Assembly (NCBI GenBank): GCA_035626475.1
Contig: DASPNP010000042.1
Location: 1-43,886, forward strand
Source: DASPKT01 sp035626475
GTDB lineage: Bacteria; Pseudomonadota; Alphaproteobacteria; Azospirillales; Azospirillaceae
DNA length: 43,886 nucleotides
Reading direction: 5' to 3'
Shown here: piece after piece, positions 9,534 through 18,229 of the stretch
Position numbering within the stretch: the stretch's first letter is position 1
Layout: each line of letters opens with the position of its first letter
Translations under genes and position numbers: made by a program
The notes under the pieces: generated by a model
The model's input: only the letters and a program-made list of their open reading frames with translations
Told to the model about the DNA's origin: nothing
Databases searched by the model: none

Positions 9534-9917
9534 TCACCGGTCCTGCGGCCGGCCCGGGTTGGCGAGGGCGCTCATCCGGCCGAGGAAGCCGTTCAGCTCC
9601 TCGACCTCCTCGCGCACCATCTCCTGCTGCAGGTTGAGCAGGTCGGGCAGGCTGCGCACCTGGGTCAGGCGCATCATCTGCTGCATGCGCCGCTGGGCGA
9701 GGCGCTGCGACTCCTCCATCCAGGCCCGGCCGGCACCCTGCAGCGCGTCGGCGGCGGGCGGTGCGGCGACGCCGGCGGCCATGCGCCCGGCGGCTTCCCT
9801 CAGGCGGGTGATGTCGGCGGCGTCGGATCCGGCGGGGACGTCATGGGGCTTCGGGGCGGGATCGACGATCCCGGCCGTGGGGGTGCCTGCGGCGGCGGCA
9901 GGATTGATCTCAGGCAT
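9534..9917 (-). CDS. Phasin-like protein
   Basis: The 127-aa protein has a disordered Pro/Ala-rich N-terminal third. An amphipathic helical part follows, with QGAGRAWMEESQRLAQRRMQ, then SLPDLLNLQQEMVREEVEEL. The pattern of a tryptophan helix followed by DLLxLQxE resembles the phasin_2 family, whose members coat polyhydroxyalkanoate granules. Typical phasins are 100-150 residues long. The start ATG 9917 has only a weak ribosome site. The position next to fadD fits a storage-lipid theme. A granule role is an inference, because the match is by pattern only. Confidence 0.6.
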   Translation of the reverse strand: MPEINPAAAAGTPTAGIVDPAPKPHDVPAGSDAADITRLREAAGRMAAGVAAPPAADALQGAGRAWMEESQRLAQRRMQQMMRLTQVRSLPDLLNLQQEMVREEVEELNGFLGRMSALANPGRPQDR

Positions 9918-10003
9918 GGACGACCCGTGGGCGGCTGTTGCAAGGGCCCGGACAACAGCGTGCGCGCCGGCCGGTTCCAGGCGCGGAATCGCCCATTCCG
10001 GCG

Positions 10004-10402
10004 TCACTCGCCATGGTCGAGGCGCGCCTGTTCGGCCTTGTTCATGTATTGCGAGCAGACCAGCCAGCCCTTGAAGGGCCGCAGCATCGCCATGGAGCCC
10101 AGCAGCAGCAGCGAGCAGGTGATGAGCAGGTTCAGCCACAGCGCCATGCCCACCGACAGCTCCAGCCACATGCACAGGCCGATGATCGGAAAGCTGACGA
10201 TCGACATGACGAAGAAGGCCGGGCCGTCGGCCGGGTCGGCGAAGGACAGGTCCAGGTCGCAGACCGGGCAGCGCTCCGCCAGCCTCAGATAGCCGGCGAA
10301 GATGCTGCCCTGGCCGCAGCGGGGACAGAGGCCGCGGATGCCCAGGCCCGCAGGCGTTCCGGCCAGCGATGTCGGGGAGGAGGGGGCGGTCTCGCGGTCC
10401 AT
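10004..10402 (-). CDS. DUF983 membrane protein with zinc ribbon
   Basis: The ATG at 10402 has AGGAG seven bases upstream. The 132-aa product begins with a short polar part and then a CxxC pair (CPRCGQG) and a second CxxC (CPVCDLD), a likely zinc ribbon at residues 26-50. Two transmembrane helices follow, and a conserved RPFKGWLVCSQY segment ends the domain. This order is diagnostic of DUF983, a family of unknown function common in Alphaproteobacteria. It is divergent from the aminotransferase gene across 243 bases that contain no other gene. Confidence 0.87.
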   Translation of the reverse strand: MDRETAPSSPTSLAGTPAGLGIRGLCPRCGQGSIFAGYLRLAERCPVCDLDLSFADPADGPAFFVMSIVSFPIIGLCMWLELSVGMALWLNLLITCSLLLLGSMAMLRPFKGWLVCSQYMNKAEQARLDHGE

Positions 10403-10645
10403 GGCACGCTCCTGAATGTATGGCGATGCGCCTGCTGGAATGTAGGGTTTTTGAATGGAGACCAGAACCATACAATTCCGCGTGCCGGCCCTGCGCGAAG
10501 CAGCGGGCACGTGAAGTTCCAACCGCCGGCCGCACCGCTCGTCACCGCACCCCTGCGGATCGGACGGGTTGATCCGGGCCGCGCGGCAGGGCACCTTGCC
10601 CGCCGGACGCCGCTTCAAGGCGGCCGTGACGGGAAGGAAGCGCGC

Positions 10646-11827
10646 ATGGCACAGGTCGAGGGAGGCGTCTTCGGCGCCCTGGGGGAACAACCGGCGGATC
10701 CGCTGCTGGCGCTAATCGCCGCCTACCGGGATGATCCCCGTACCGACAAGATCGATCTCGGCGTCGGCGTCTACCGCGACGCTGCCGGCAACACGCCGGT
10801 CATGCGCGCGGTCAAGGCGGCCGAGAAGCGTCTGGCGGAGCGGCAGGAGACCAAGGCCTATCTCGGCTCCGAGGGCGACATGGGCTTCGTGCGCCATGTC
10901 GCCGGCCTGGCGCTGGGGCCCGTCGACGAGGCCGGCTTCGCCGGCGTGCAGACCCCCGGCGGCAGCGGCGCGCTGCGGCTGGCGGCCGAGCTGATCGCCG
11001 CCGCCCGGCCGCAGGCCAAGGTCTGGGTAGGAACGCCGACCTGGCCGAACCACGGGCCCATCGCCAAGTCGGCCGGCCTGCATGTCGAGACCTATCCTTA
11101 TTTCGACGCCACCACCCAGACCCTGCTGTTCGACCGGGTGATGGAGGCCGCCGGCCGCGCCATCGCCGGCGACGTGTTCCTGCTGCACGGCTGCTGCCAC
11201 AACCCCACCGGCGCCGACCTCTCCGCCGACCAGTGGCGCGAGGTCGCGGACCTGCTGGCGGCGCGCGGCGTGCTGCCGCTGCTGGACACGGCCTACCAGG
11301 GCCTCGGCCGGGGCATGGAGCAGGATGCCGAGGGCGTGCGCATCGTCGCGGCGCGCGTGCCGGAACTGCTGCTGGCCTATTCCTGCAACAAGAACTTCGC
11401 GCTGTACCGCGAGCGCACCGGCGCCCTGGCGGTGCTGACCAGCCCGGCGCGGGCCAGGGCGGTGCAGTCGAACCTGCTGGCGCTGGCCCGCACCAACTGG
11501 TCCATGCCGCCCGACCACGGCGCCGCCATCGTCCGCACCATCCTGGAGGACCGGGAGCTCCGCGCCGACTGGGCGGCGGAGCTGGACGCCATGCGCGACC
11601 GGCTGCGCTCGGTCCGCCACGCGCTGGCGCGCGAGCTGCCGGCGATCGGGGCCGTGGCGGAGCAGTCCGGCCTGTTCGCTCTGCTGCCGGTGACGAACGC
11701 CGTCGGCAAACTCAAGGACGAGCACGGCATCTACATGGCGCCGTCGGGCCGGGTGAACCTGGCCGGGCTGAACGAGAAGACCGTGCCGGTGCTGGCGCGC
11801 GCGCTGGCGCCGCACCTGCCGGGCTGA
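10646..11827 (+). CDS. Aromatic/aspartate aminotransferase (class I, PLP-dependent)
   Basis: ATG 10646 follows GGAAGGAAG. The 393-aa protein has class I fold-type I motifs: DLGVGVYRD near the N terminus, PGGSGALR in the PLP phosphate-binding region, CCHNPTGADL, DTAYQGLG, and the Schiff-base lysine in SCNKNFALYRERTG. The last motif normally reads S-x-SKNF-x-LYRER, so the Ser-to-Asn change before the lysine is slightly unusual. Family members transfer amino groups between aromatic or acidic amino acids and 2-oxoglutarate in the cytoplasm. The length matches TyrB/AspC (about 396). An SDR gene follows 51 bases later on the same strand and may be co-transcribed. Confidence 0.92.
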   Translation: MAQVEGGVFGALGEQPADPLLALIAAYRDDPRTDKIDLGVGVYRDAAGNTPVMRAVKAAEKRLAERQETKAYLGSEGDMGFVRHVAGLALGPVDEAGFAGVQTPGGSGALRLAAELIAAARPQAKVWVGTPTWPNHGPIAKSAGLHVETYPYFDATTQTLLFDRVMEAAGRAIAGDVFLLHGCCHNPTGADLSADQWREVADLLAARGVLPLLDTAYQGLGRGMEQDAEGVRIVAARVPELLLAYSCNKNFALYRERTGALAVLTSPARARAVQSNLLALARTNWSMPPDHGAAIVRTILEDRELRADWAAELDAMRDRLRSVRHALARELPAIGAVAEQSGLFALLPVTNAVGKLKDEHGIYMAPSGRVNLAGLNEKTVPVLARALAPHLPG

Positions 11828-11878
11828 GCCGGCCGGAACGACAGGGAACGCGACAAGGAAGAAGAAGGGGAGATCGGG

Positions 11879-12562
11879 ATGGACAGGCAGCGGGTGGTGG
11901 TCACGGGCGGCTTCGGCGTGCTGGGCCGCGAGGTGGGCGCGGTCTTCGCCCGGGCGGGCCATGCGGTGGCGCTGGTCGACCGCGCCGAGGGCAACGGCGG
12001 CATCGGCTCGCCCCTCATCCCGCTGGGCGGGATCGACCTGACCGACCCGGCGGGGGCGGAGCGGGCGGCGGCCGAGGCGGCCGACCGGCTGGGCGGCATC
12101 GACGTGCTGGTCAACGTCGCCGGCGGCTTCCGCTGGGAGACTCTGGCCGAGGGCAGCCCCGCCACCTGGGAGCTGATGCACGCCCTGAACCTGAAGACCT
12201 GCGCCAACATGTGCCGCGCCGTCCTGCCGCGCCTGCGGCCGGGAGCGGCCATCGTCAACATCGGCGCCGCCGGGGCGCTGACCGCCGCCGGCGGCATGGG
12301 CGCCTACGCCGCCTCCAAGGCGGGCGTCCACCGGCTGACCGAGGCGCTGGCGGCCGAGCTGCGGCCGCGCGGCATCCGCGTCAACGCCGTCCTGCCCGGC
12401 ATCATCGACACGCCGCAGAACCGGGCCGACATGCCGGACGCGGACCGTTCCGGCTGGACCGCGCCCGGCGCCGTCGCCGAGCTGATCCTGTTCCTGGCCT
12501 CGCCGGCGGCAAGGGCGGTCACCGGCGCGCTGGTGCCGGCCACCAACGGCGCCGACGCCTGA
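11879..12562 (+). CDS. Short-chain dehydrogenase/reductase (SDR)
   Basis: The 227-aa protein starts at ATG 11879, about ten bases after AGAAGGGGAG. It has the Rossmann cofactor motif TGGFGVLG at residues 9-16, the NVAGG motif (a variant of NNAG), a likely catalytic serine region NIGAAG where the usual Ser is not obvious, and the YAASK active-site motif. VNAVLPGIIDT follows as in classical SDRs. Substrate cannot be predicted. The lack of a clear Ser before the YxxxK is an oddity worth noting, because a Ser-less active site may mean altered chemistry. It probably shares a transcript with the aminotransferase upstream. Confidence 0.88.
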   Translation: MDRQRVVVTGGFGVLGREVGAVFARAGHAVALVDRAEGNGGIGSPLIPLGGIDLTDPAGAERAAAEAADRLGGIDVLVNVAGGFRWETLAEGSPATWELMHALNLKTCANMCRAVLPRLRPGAAIVNIGAAGALTAAGGMGAYAASKAGVHRLTEALAAELRPRGIRVNAVLPGIIDTPQNRADMPDADRSGWTAPGAVAELILFLASPAARAVTGALVPATNGADA

Positions 12563-12674
12563 GAAAAGCCGCGCCGGCGGCGGTCAAAGGCGCCGCTTCC
12601 GCCCACGGGGCTTGATTCATGCCCACCGCCTGCGCGACCCTTGCCGGATGGGGTAACCCCCAGCTCGCCCCGTC

Positions 12675-12709
12675 CGGCCGGAACCGGGGCGGCGTCCGTT
12701 CCCCGGCCG
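12675..12709 (+). promoter_or_regulatory. Hairpin in the leader of the hybrid kinase gene
   Basis: CGGCCGGAAC (12675-12684) can pair with GTTCCCCGGCCG (12698-12709) with a two-base bulge. It ends 10 bases before the kinase start and partly covers the GAGG ribosome site. It could hold back translation. An alternative view is that it is only a byproduct of local GC-rich sequence. Confidence 0.3.
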
Positions 12710-12719
12710 AGGCGGCCCC

Positions 12720-15395
12720 ATGCGCGCGTTCCTGAACCTGACCATCCCGCGCAAGCTGGCGCTGGCCTTCGCCCTGATGATCCTGGTGGCGCTGGTCTAT
12801 GGCGGCGTCACCATGGCGCAGCTGCTGAACATCCGTGACGCCAGCCGCTGGACCAGCCATACCTTCGAGGTCATCGAGACCGCGAACGCCCTGCGCGCGG
12901 CGGCGATCGACCAGCAGACCGGCATCCGCGGCTTCGTCGAGGGCGGGCGCAAGGAGTTCCTGCGCCCCTACCAGCAGGGCCGGGCGGCCCTGGCCGGCGC
13001 CGTGGACAAGCTGCGGACGCTCACCGCCGACAATCCCCGGCAGCAGGAGCGCATCGCCCATCTCAGCCGGGACCTCGAGCTCTGGCACACGGAGTATGCC
13101 GAACCGCGCCTGGCCGCGCCCGAGGATCTGCCGCGCGAGCAGGAGGAGGCGCTGGCCACCCTAGGCAAGCGCCGGATGGACGGCATCCGCCAGGACATCG
13201 CCGAGATCGTCGCCGAGGAACAGCGCCTGCTGAAGGAGCGCATGGACCGCGAGACCCGCGCCTTCAACTGGGCCATCGCCGCCACGATCCTGGGCGGCGT
13301 GCTGCTGGCGGCGGTGGCGGTGACGGGCTGGTGGCTGCTGAGCCGGGGCATCGCCACGCCGATCCTGGAGATGACCCGGCTGATGCTGCGCCTGGCCGAC
13401 GACGATCTGGCCGTGACCGTCCCCGGCGCCGGGCGGCGGGACGAGCTGGGCGGCATGGCCCGCGCCATGACGGTCTTCAAGGCCAACGCCCAGCACCGGG
13501 CCGACCTGCGGCGCGCCAACGAGGCGGCGACCCGGCTGGTGCGCGAGAACGAGGCGCGGCTGAGCGCCATCTTCGACAGCGTGCAGGAGGGCATCGTCAC
13601 CATCGGGCCGGACGGGCGGGTGGAGAGCGCCAACGGCGCCGTGCTGCGGCTGTTCAGCTGCGACCGCGACGACCTCAGCCGGGCCGGCCTCTCCGGCCTG
13701 GTGGCGGATGACACGGGGCGCGGCATCGACCGCGCCGCGCTGGAGGCGGCGCTGGGCGGCGGCCACAGCGTGACGCTGGAGGCGACGGGCCTGCGCCCGG
13801 GCGGCGGCCGGGTGCCGGTGGAGCTGACCGCCAGCCGCACCGGCGGCGAGGGGCTGCTGACCCTGTCGCTGCGCGACATCTCCGCCCGGCGCGAGATGGA
13901 CCGGCTGAAGAACGAGTTCATCTCCACCGTCAGCCACGAGCTGCGCACGCCGCTGACCTCGATCCGCGGCTCGCTGGGGCTGGTGCAGGGTCTGTCGGCG
14001 GCGCTGCCGGACAAGATGCGCTCGCTGGTGGAGATCGCCTACCGCAACACCGAGCGGCTGATCAACCTGGTGAACGACATCCTGGACATCGAGAAGATCG
14101 AGTCCGGGCGCATGGACTTCACCTTCCGCCGCCTGGACATGGCCGAACTGGCCGCGCACGCGGTGGAGGGGGACACCAGCTATGCCGAGGGGCGCGGCAT
14201 CCGCATCGCGCTGGAGGCGCCGGACCACCCCGTGCCGGTGGTGGGCGACGCCCAGCGTCTGCAGCAGGTCATCGCCAACCTGCTGTCCAACGCCATCAAA
14301 TTCTCGCCCGACGGCGGCGAGGTGCGGGTGCGCGTCACCCAGGAGACCGCGGGCAACCGCCGCTTCGCCCGGCTCAGCGTGCATGATGCCGGCCCCGGGG
14401 TGCCCGAGGAGTTCCGGTCGCGCATCTTCCAGAAGTTCGCCCAGGCCGACAGCGCCGACAGCCGCGCCAAGGGCGGCACCGGCCTCGGCCTCAGCATCAG
14501 CCGCATGATCGCCGAGCGGCACGGCGGCGGCATCGACTTCACCAGCCGCCCCGGCGACACGGTGTTCCAGCTGGTGGTGCCGCTGGCGGGCGGCGAGGCG
14601 CCGGCCCGTGCGGACGCCGTCCCCCCGGCCCTCGCCGCCGGCCCCGTCCGGCCGCGCATCCTGGTCTGCGAGGACGATCATGACGTCGCCCGGCTGCTGC
14701 GGCTGATGATCGAGCAGAACGGCTACGAGGTGACGCTGGCGCACTGCGCCGAGGAGGCGCGCAGCGCCCTGTCCTCGGGCGAGTTCCACGGCATGACCCT
14801 GGATCTGGGCCTGCCGGACGAGGATGGCATCAGCCTGTTCCGCTCGCTGCGCCGGGACCCGAGACACCATGCCTTGCCGGTGCTGGTCATCTCCGCCGCC
14901 GCCGCCGAGGGCGCGCGCATCCTGAACGGCGACGCCGTCGGCATCCTGGACTGGCTCAGCAAGCCGATCGACGAGACGCGGCTGGCCGAGGTGCTGCGCA
15001 CCCACATCGCCGCGGCGGAGGGCGAGCTGCCGCTGGTGCTCTATGTCGAGGACGACCGCGACCTGCGCGATCTGGTGGAGCGGCTGCTGGCCGGCACCGC
15101 CCGGCTGAAGGGGGCCGCCGACCTGACGGCCGCCCGCGGGCTGCTGGCGCGCGAGCGGCCGGACGCCGTCATCCTGGACATCGGCCTCGGGCCCGAATCC
15201 GGGCTGGACCTGCTGCCCGACATCTCCGCCCTGGCGCCGCCCCCCCCGGTTCTGGTCTTCTCCGCCCAGCAGATCGCCGCCGCGGACGCCGGCCGGGTCG
15301 CCAGCGTGCTGGAGAAGTCCCGCACCAGCAACGAGGAGCTGACCCGCCGCGTGCTCGACCTGATCAACCAGAAGAAGAGGGCCGCCCGTGCCTGA
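12720..15395 (+). CDS. Hybrid sensor histidine kinase (CHASE3-HAMP-PAS-HisKA-HATPase-REC-REC)
   Basis: The 891-aa protein has an N-terminal membrane helix (12-32) and a CHASE3-like sensor with DQQTGIRGFVEGG. A second helix (about 184-207) leads to HAMP, and a PAS domain covers about 275-390. HisKA has the phospho-acceptor His406 in STVSHELRTPL. HATPase has the N box NLLSNAIKF and G boxes DAGPG and GTGLGLS. Two receivers follow, with phospho-acceptors Asp695 and Asp820. There is no Hpt domain in this protein, but the third gene of the operon supplies one. The next gene starts inside this one (8-base overlap), so the three are coupled. It senses an unknown signal at the inner membrane. Confidence 0.93.
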   Translation: MRAFLNLTIPRKLALAFALMILVALVYGGVTMAQLLNIRDASRWTSHTFEVIETANALRAAAIDQQTGIRGFVEGGRKEFLRPYQQGRAALAGAVDKLRTLTADNPRQQERIAHLSRDLELWHTEYAEPRLAAPEDLPREQEEALATLGKRRMDGIRQDIAEIVAEEQRLLKERMDRETRAFNWAIAATILGGVLLAAVAVTGWWLLSRGIATPILEMTRLMLRLADDDLAVTVPGAGRRDELGGMARAMTVFKANAQHRADLRRANEAATRLVRENEARLSAIFDSVQEGIVTIGPDGRVESANGAVLRLFSCDRDDLSRAGLSGLVADDTGRGIDRAALEAALGGGHSVTLEATGLRPGGGRVPVELTASRTGGEGLLTLSLRDISARREMDRLKNEFISTVSHELRTPLTSIRGSLGLVQGLSAALPDKMRSLVEIAYRNTERLINLVNDILDIEKIESGRMDFTFRRLDMAELAAHAVEGDTSYAEGRGIRIALEAPDHPVPVVGDAQRLQQVIANLLSNAIKFSPDGGEVRVRVTQETAGNRRFARLSVHDAGPGVPEEFRSRIFQKFAQADSADSRAKGGTGLGLSISRMIAERHGGGIDFTSRPGDTVFQLVVPLAGGEAPARADAVPPALAAGPVRPRILVCEDDHDVARLLRLMIEQNGYEVTLAHCAEEARSALSSGEFHGMTLDLGLPDEDGISLFRSLRRDPRHHALPVLVISAAAAEGARILNGDAVGILDWLSKPIDETRLAEVLRTHIAAAEGELPLVLYVEDDRDLRDLVERLLAGTARLKGAADLTAARGLLARERPDAVILDIGLGPESGLDLLPDISALAPPPPVLVFSAQQIAAADAGRVASVLEKSRTSNEELTRRVLDLINQKKRAARA

Positions 15396-15771
15396 GCTGA
15401 AGACCATCCTCTATGTCGACGACGAGCCGGACATCCGCGCCGTCGTCGAGCTGTCGCTGGGCCTGGTGGCCGGCTTCCAGGTCACCGTCTGCGCCTCGGG
15501 CGCGGAGGCGCTGGGCCGCGCGGCGGAGCTGCGCCCGCAGCTCATCATGCTGGACGTGATGATGCCGGAGATGGACGGGCCGGCGACGCTGGCGGCGTTG
15601 CGCGCCCAGCCCGCCACCGCGGACATCCCGGTCGTGTTCCTGACCGCCAAGGTCCAGCCGGGCGAGGTGGAGCGGCTGAAGGAGGCTGGGGCGGTCGACG
15701 TCATCGCCAAGCCGTTCGACCCGATGCGCCTGGGCGACCAGGTCCGCGCCGTCTGGTCCGCCCTGGGCTGA
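15388..15771 (+). CDS. Single-domain response regulator (CheY-like)
   Basis: The 127-aa protein is one receiver domain. It has the acidic pair Asp11/Asp12, phospho-acceptor Asp56 in MLDVMMPEMDG, Thr86 and Lys108 (AKPF). There is no output domain. The start ATG-like codon is GTG at 15388, overlapping the end of the kinase gene by 8 bases, which suggests coupled translation. Lone receivers often act as phosphate shuttles or sinks between a hybrid kinase and an Hpt protein. The next gene, 16 bases downstream, has an Hpt domain. Confidence 0.92.
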   Translation: MPELKTILYVDDEPDIRAVVELSLGLVAGFQVTVCASGAEALGRAAELRPQLIMLDVMMPEMDGPATLAALRAQPATADIPVVFLTAKVQPGEVERLKEAGAVDVIAKPFDPMRLGDQVRAVWSALG

Positions 15772-15787
15772 GGACCGGAGGGGGCGC

Positions 15788-17449
15788 ATGACCGACCGCC
15801 AGGATACCGCCGGCAGGGGCGACGACCGCAAGGCCGACGACCGCAAGGACAGGGCGACGCTGTCTCCGGATATCGCGGCGCGGCTGGCCGAGCTGCGGCA
15901 GGGCTTCATCGCCCGCCTGCCCGGGCAGCTGGCCGAGATCGAGGCGCTGACGGCCCAGCCCGGCGCGTCGGACGCCATCGCCCGCATCGCCCACGGCATC
16001 GTCGGCGGGGGCGGCACCTTCGGCATGCCCGAGCTGTCGCAGGCGGCGCGGGCGGTGGAGATGGTCGCCAAATCCGGCGCGGGGAACGCCGACGGCCGGC
16101 TGGTCGAGAGCGTGTCGCTGCTGCGCCGGGCCGTCGGGGCGGCGCTGGCCCGGCCCGATGCCGCCGCACCGCCGGTCCTGCCCGACCTCGAGCTCGGCCG
16201 CAGCGGGCGCGTCTACCTGCTGGAGGACGACGAGGCGCAGGCCGCCGACCTGATCGAGCAGCTGCGCCCCTACGGCTTCGAGGTCACATCCTTCGCCACC
16301 GTGCCCGCCTTCGTCGAGGCGGCGCGGCAGAACCCGCCGGACGCGCTGCTGGTGGACGTGGTCTGCGAGGGCGACCTACTGGCCGGGCCGGGGGCGCTGG
16401 CCGCCATCGCCGCGGGCGGCAGCAGGCCGCCGGCGATCTTCCTCTCCGGCCGCCAGGATTTCGAGGCGCGGCTGGAGGCGGTGCGGGCCGGGGGCAACGG
16501 CTACATCGCCAAGCCCTGCGACGTGGCGGTGCTGGTGGATCTGCTGGATCTGCTGCTGGGGCGCGCGGAACCCGATCCCTACCGGGTGCTGATGGTCGAG
16601 GACGATCCCATCCAGGGCCAGATCGCGGTGACGGCCCTGGGGGCCGGCGGCATGACGGTCCGGCTGGTGGTGGACCCGGCCACCGCGCTGGAGGAGATCC
16701 GCGACTTCAACCCGGACCTGGTCATCACCGACGTGCAGATGCCCGGCTGCTCCGGCTTCGAGCTGGCGGCGGTGCTGCGCCAGGCCGAGGGCATGCTGGC
16801 CCTGCCCATCCTGTTCCTGACCGCCGACGCCGAGGCGGCCGGGCGCCGCCAGGCCATGGATCTGGGCGCCGACGCCTATCTGATGAAGCCGATCGCGCTG
16901 AAGGAGCTGGTGCGCCAGGTGCGCTCGCGCGCCAGCCGGGCGCGGCAGCTGCGCTCGCTGATGGCGCGCGACAGCCTGACCGGCGTGCTGAACCACGCCA
17001 TGGTGCAGGAGCGCCTCGCCGCCGAGGTCTCCCGCGCGCTGCGCGAGGGATCGCCGCTGAGCTTCGCGATGATCGACCTGGACTTCTTCAAGCAGGTCAA
17101 CGACACGCACGGCCACATGGTCGGCGACCGGGTGCTGAAGGCGCTGTCCCGCCTGCTGCAGCAGCGGCTGCGCCGGTCCGACGTGATCGGCCGCTACGGC
17201 GGCGAGGAGTTCGCGGTGCTGATGCCCGGGACGAATGGCGCCGACGCGGCCCAGCGCCTGGACCTGATCCGCCGGGAATTCGCCCAGATCGCCTTCGCGG
17301 GCGGGCAGACCTTCCACGTCACCTACAGCGCCGGCGTCGCCGAGCTGCAGCCGCACGGCGATGCCCGCCTGCTCAGCCTGGAGGCGGACGCCGAGCTGTA
17401 CCGGGCCAAGCGCGCCGGGCGCGACCGGGTGCTGTTCGGCGGCGCCTGA
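15788..17449 (+). CDS. Diguanylate cyclase with Hpt-REC-REC-GGDEF architecture
   Basis: This 553-aa soluble protein has an N-terminal Hpt-like domain (His69 in RIAHGIVGGGGTFG). Two receivers follow, with Asp190 (first, weaker) and Asp315 in TDVQMPG. The GGDEF domain has SLTGVLNH, DLDFFKQVND and the active-site RYGGEEF (471-475). The inhibitory site RRSD at 462-465 lies five residues before GGEEF, so product inhibition by c-di-GMP is expected. The protein makes c-di-GMP from two GTP and is the probable output of the three-gene phosphorelay. It ends at a hairpin shared with the convergent protease gene. Confidence 0.92.
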   Translation: MTDRQDTAGRGDDRKADDRKDRATLSPDIAARLAELRQGFIARLPGQLAEIEALTAQPGASDAIARIAHGIVGGGGTFGMPELSQAARAVEMVAKSGAGNADGRLVESVSLLRRAVGAALARPDAAAPPVLPDLELGRSGRVYLLEDDEAQAADLIEQLRPYGFEVTSFATVPAFVEAARQNPPDALLVDVVCEGDLLAGPGALAAIAAGGSRPPAIFLSGRQDFEARLEAVRAGGNGYIAKPCDVAVLVDLLDLLLGRAEPDPYRVLMVEDDPIQGQIAVTALGAGGMTVRLVVDPATALEEIRDFNPDLVITDVQMPGCSGFELAAVLRQAEGMLALPILFLTADAEAAGRRQAMDLGADAYLMKPIALKELVRQVRSRASRARQLRSLMARDSLTGVLNHAMVQERLAAEVSRALREGSPLSFAMIDLDFFKQVNDTHGHMVGDRVLKALSRLLQQRLRRSDVIGRYGGEEFAVLMPGTNGADAAQRLDLIRREFAQIAFAGGQTFHVTYSAGVAELQPHGDARLLSLEADAELYRAKRAGRDRVLFGGA

Positions 17450-17463
17450 GCCGCTTCAGGCGC
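17442..17463. terminator. Bidirectional terminator-like hairpin spanning two stop codons
   Basis: GCGCCTGA (17442-17449) and TCAGGCGC (17456-17463) form a perfect 8-bp stem with a 6-base loop. The TGA stop of the cyclase and the TCA (reverse-strand TGA) stop of the M48 protease lie inside the two arms. There is no T-run, so the termination role is inferred. Confidence 0.5.
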
Positions 17464-18220
17464 GGCCCATCTCGGCCAGCATGCGCTCGATCGCCTCGAT
17501 CCGGGCCTGCGGTGCGGGGTGGGTGGCGAGGAAGTCGGGCAGGCGGTTGCCGTTGGCGGACTCCATGCGGCGCCAGAGCTGCACCGCCTCGGCCGGGTCG
17601 AAGCCGGCCTTCGCCATGGTCACCAGCCCCAGCCGGTCGGCCTCCAGCTCCTGCCCGCGGGAATAGGGCAGCACCAGCCCGTACTCCACCCCCAGCCCCA
17701 GCGCGGCGGCGATCTCGCGGGCGTACTCGACCTCGCCCAGCTGCAGCACGAAGGCCAGGATGCGCAGGCCCCAATCCTTGGCGACCTGGGCGTTCATGCG
17801 CTCGCGCCCATGGTCGGCCTGCAGATGGCCGATCTCGTGGCCGACGACGGCGGCCAGCTGGTCGGCGCTGCCGGCGACCCGGAACATGCCCTCGAAGACG
17901 CCGATCTTGTTGCCGGGCAGCGCGAAGGCGTTGACCTGCGGGTTGGCGAAGACCACCGCCTCCCACTCGCGCGGGTCGGCGCCCACCGCCTGCAGCAGGC
18001 GGCCCGAGATGCGGTCCAGCGCCTCCTGCAGCCCGGGATCGCGCGAGAGCGGCATCTTGCCCCGCATCTCCTCCCAGGCGCGCAGGCCCATCTCCCGCAC
18101 CGTGCCCTCCGAGACCAGGTTGATCGGCGGCTCCTCGCCGCAGCCGGCCAGCAGCGGGGCGGCGGCTCCCGCCCCCATCAGGCGGAGGAAGCGGCGGCGC
18201 GACGCGTGGTGCAGGCACAT
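17456..18220 (-). CDS. M48-family metalloprotease, Tat-type lipoprotein
   Basis: I chose ATG 18220 because GGAG lies 10 bases upstream; ATG 18229 has it too close. The 254-aa product begins with a twin-arginine motif SRRRFLR and a lipobox LLAGC (Cys27), so it should be exported by Tat and lipid-anchored. The zinc motif HEIGH is at 128-132, and the third ligand is in QELEADRLG. The C-terminal THP and the final helices match M48 peptidases such as BepA/LoiP. These act in the periplasm on misassembled outer-membrane proteins. It is convergent with the cyclase gene. Confidence 0.88.
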   Translation of the reverse strand: MCLHHASRRRFLRLMGAGAAAPLLAGCGEEPPINLVSEGTVREMGLRAWEEMRGKMPLSRDPGLQEALDRISGRLLQAVGADPREWEAVVFANPQVNAFALPGNKIGVFEGMFRVAGSADQLAAVVGHEIGHLQADHGRERMNAQVAKDWGLRILAFVLQLGEVEYAREIAAALGLGVEYGLVLPYSRGQELEADRLGLVTMAKAGFDPAEAVQLWRRMESANGNRLPDFLATHPAPQARIEAIERMLAEMGRA

Positions 18221-18229
18221 GCGGGTCAT

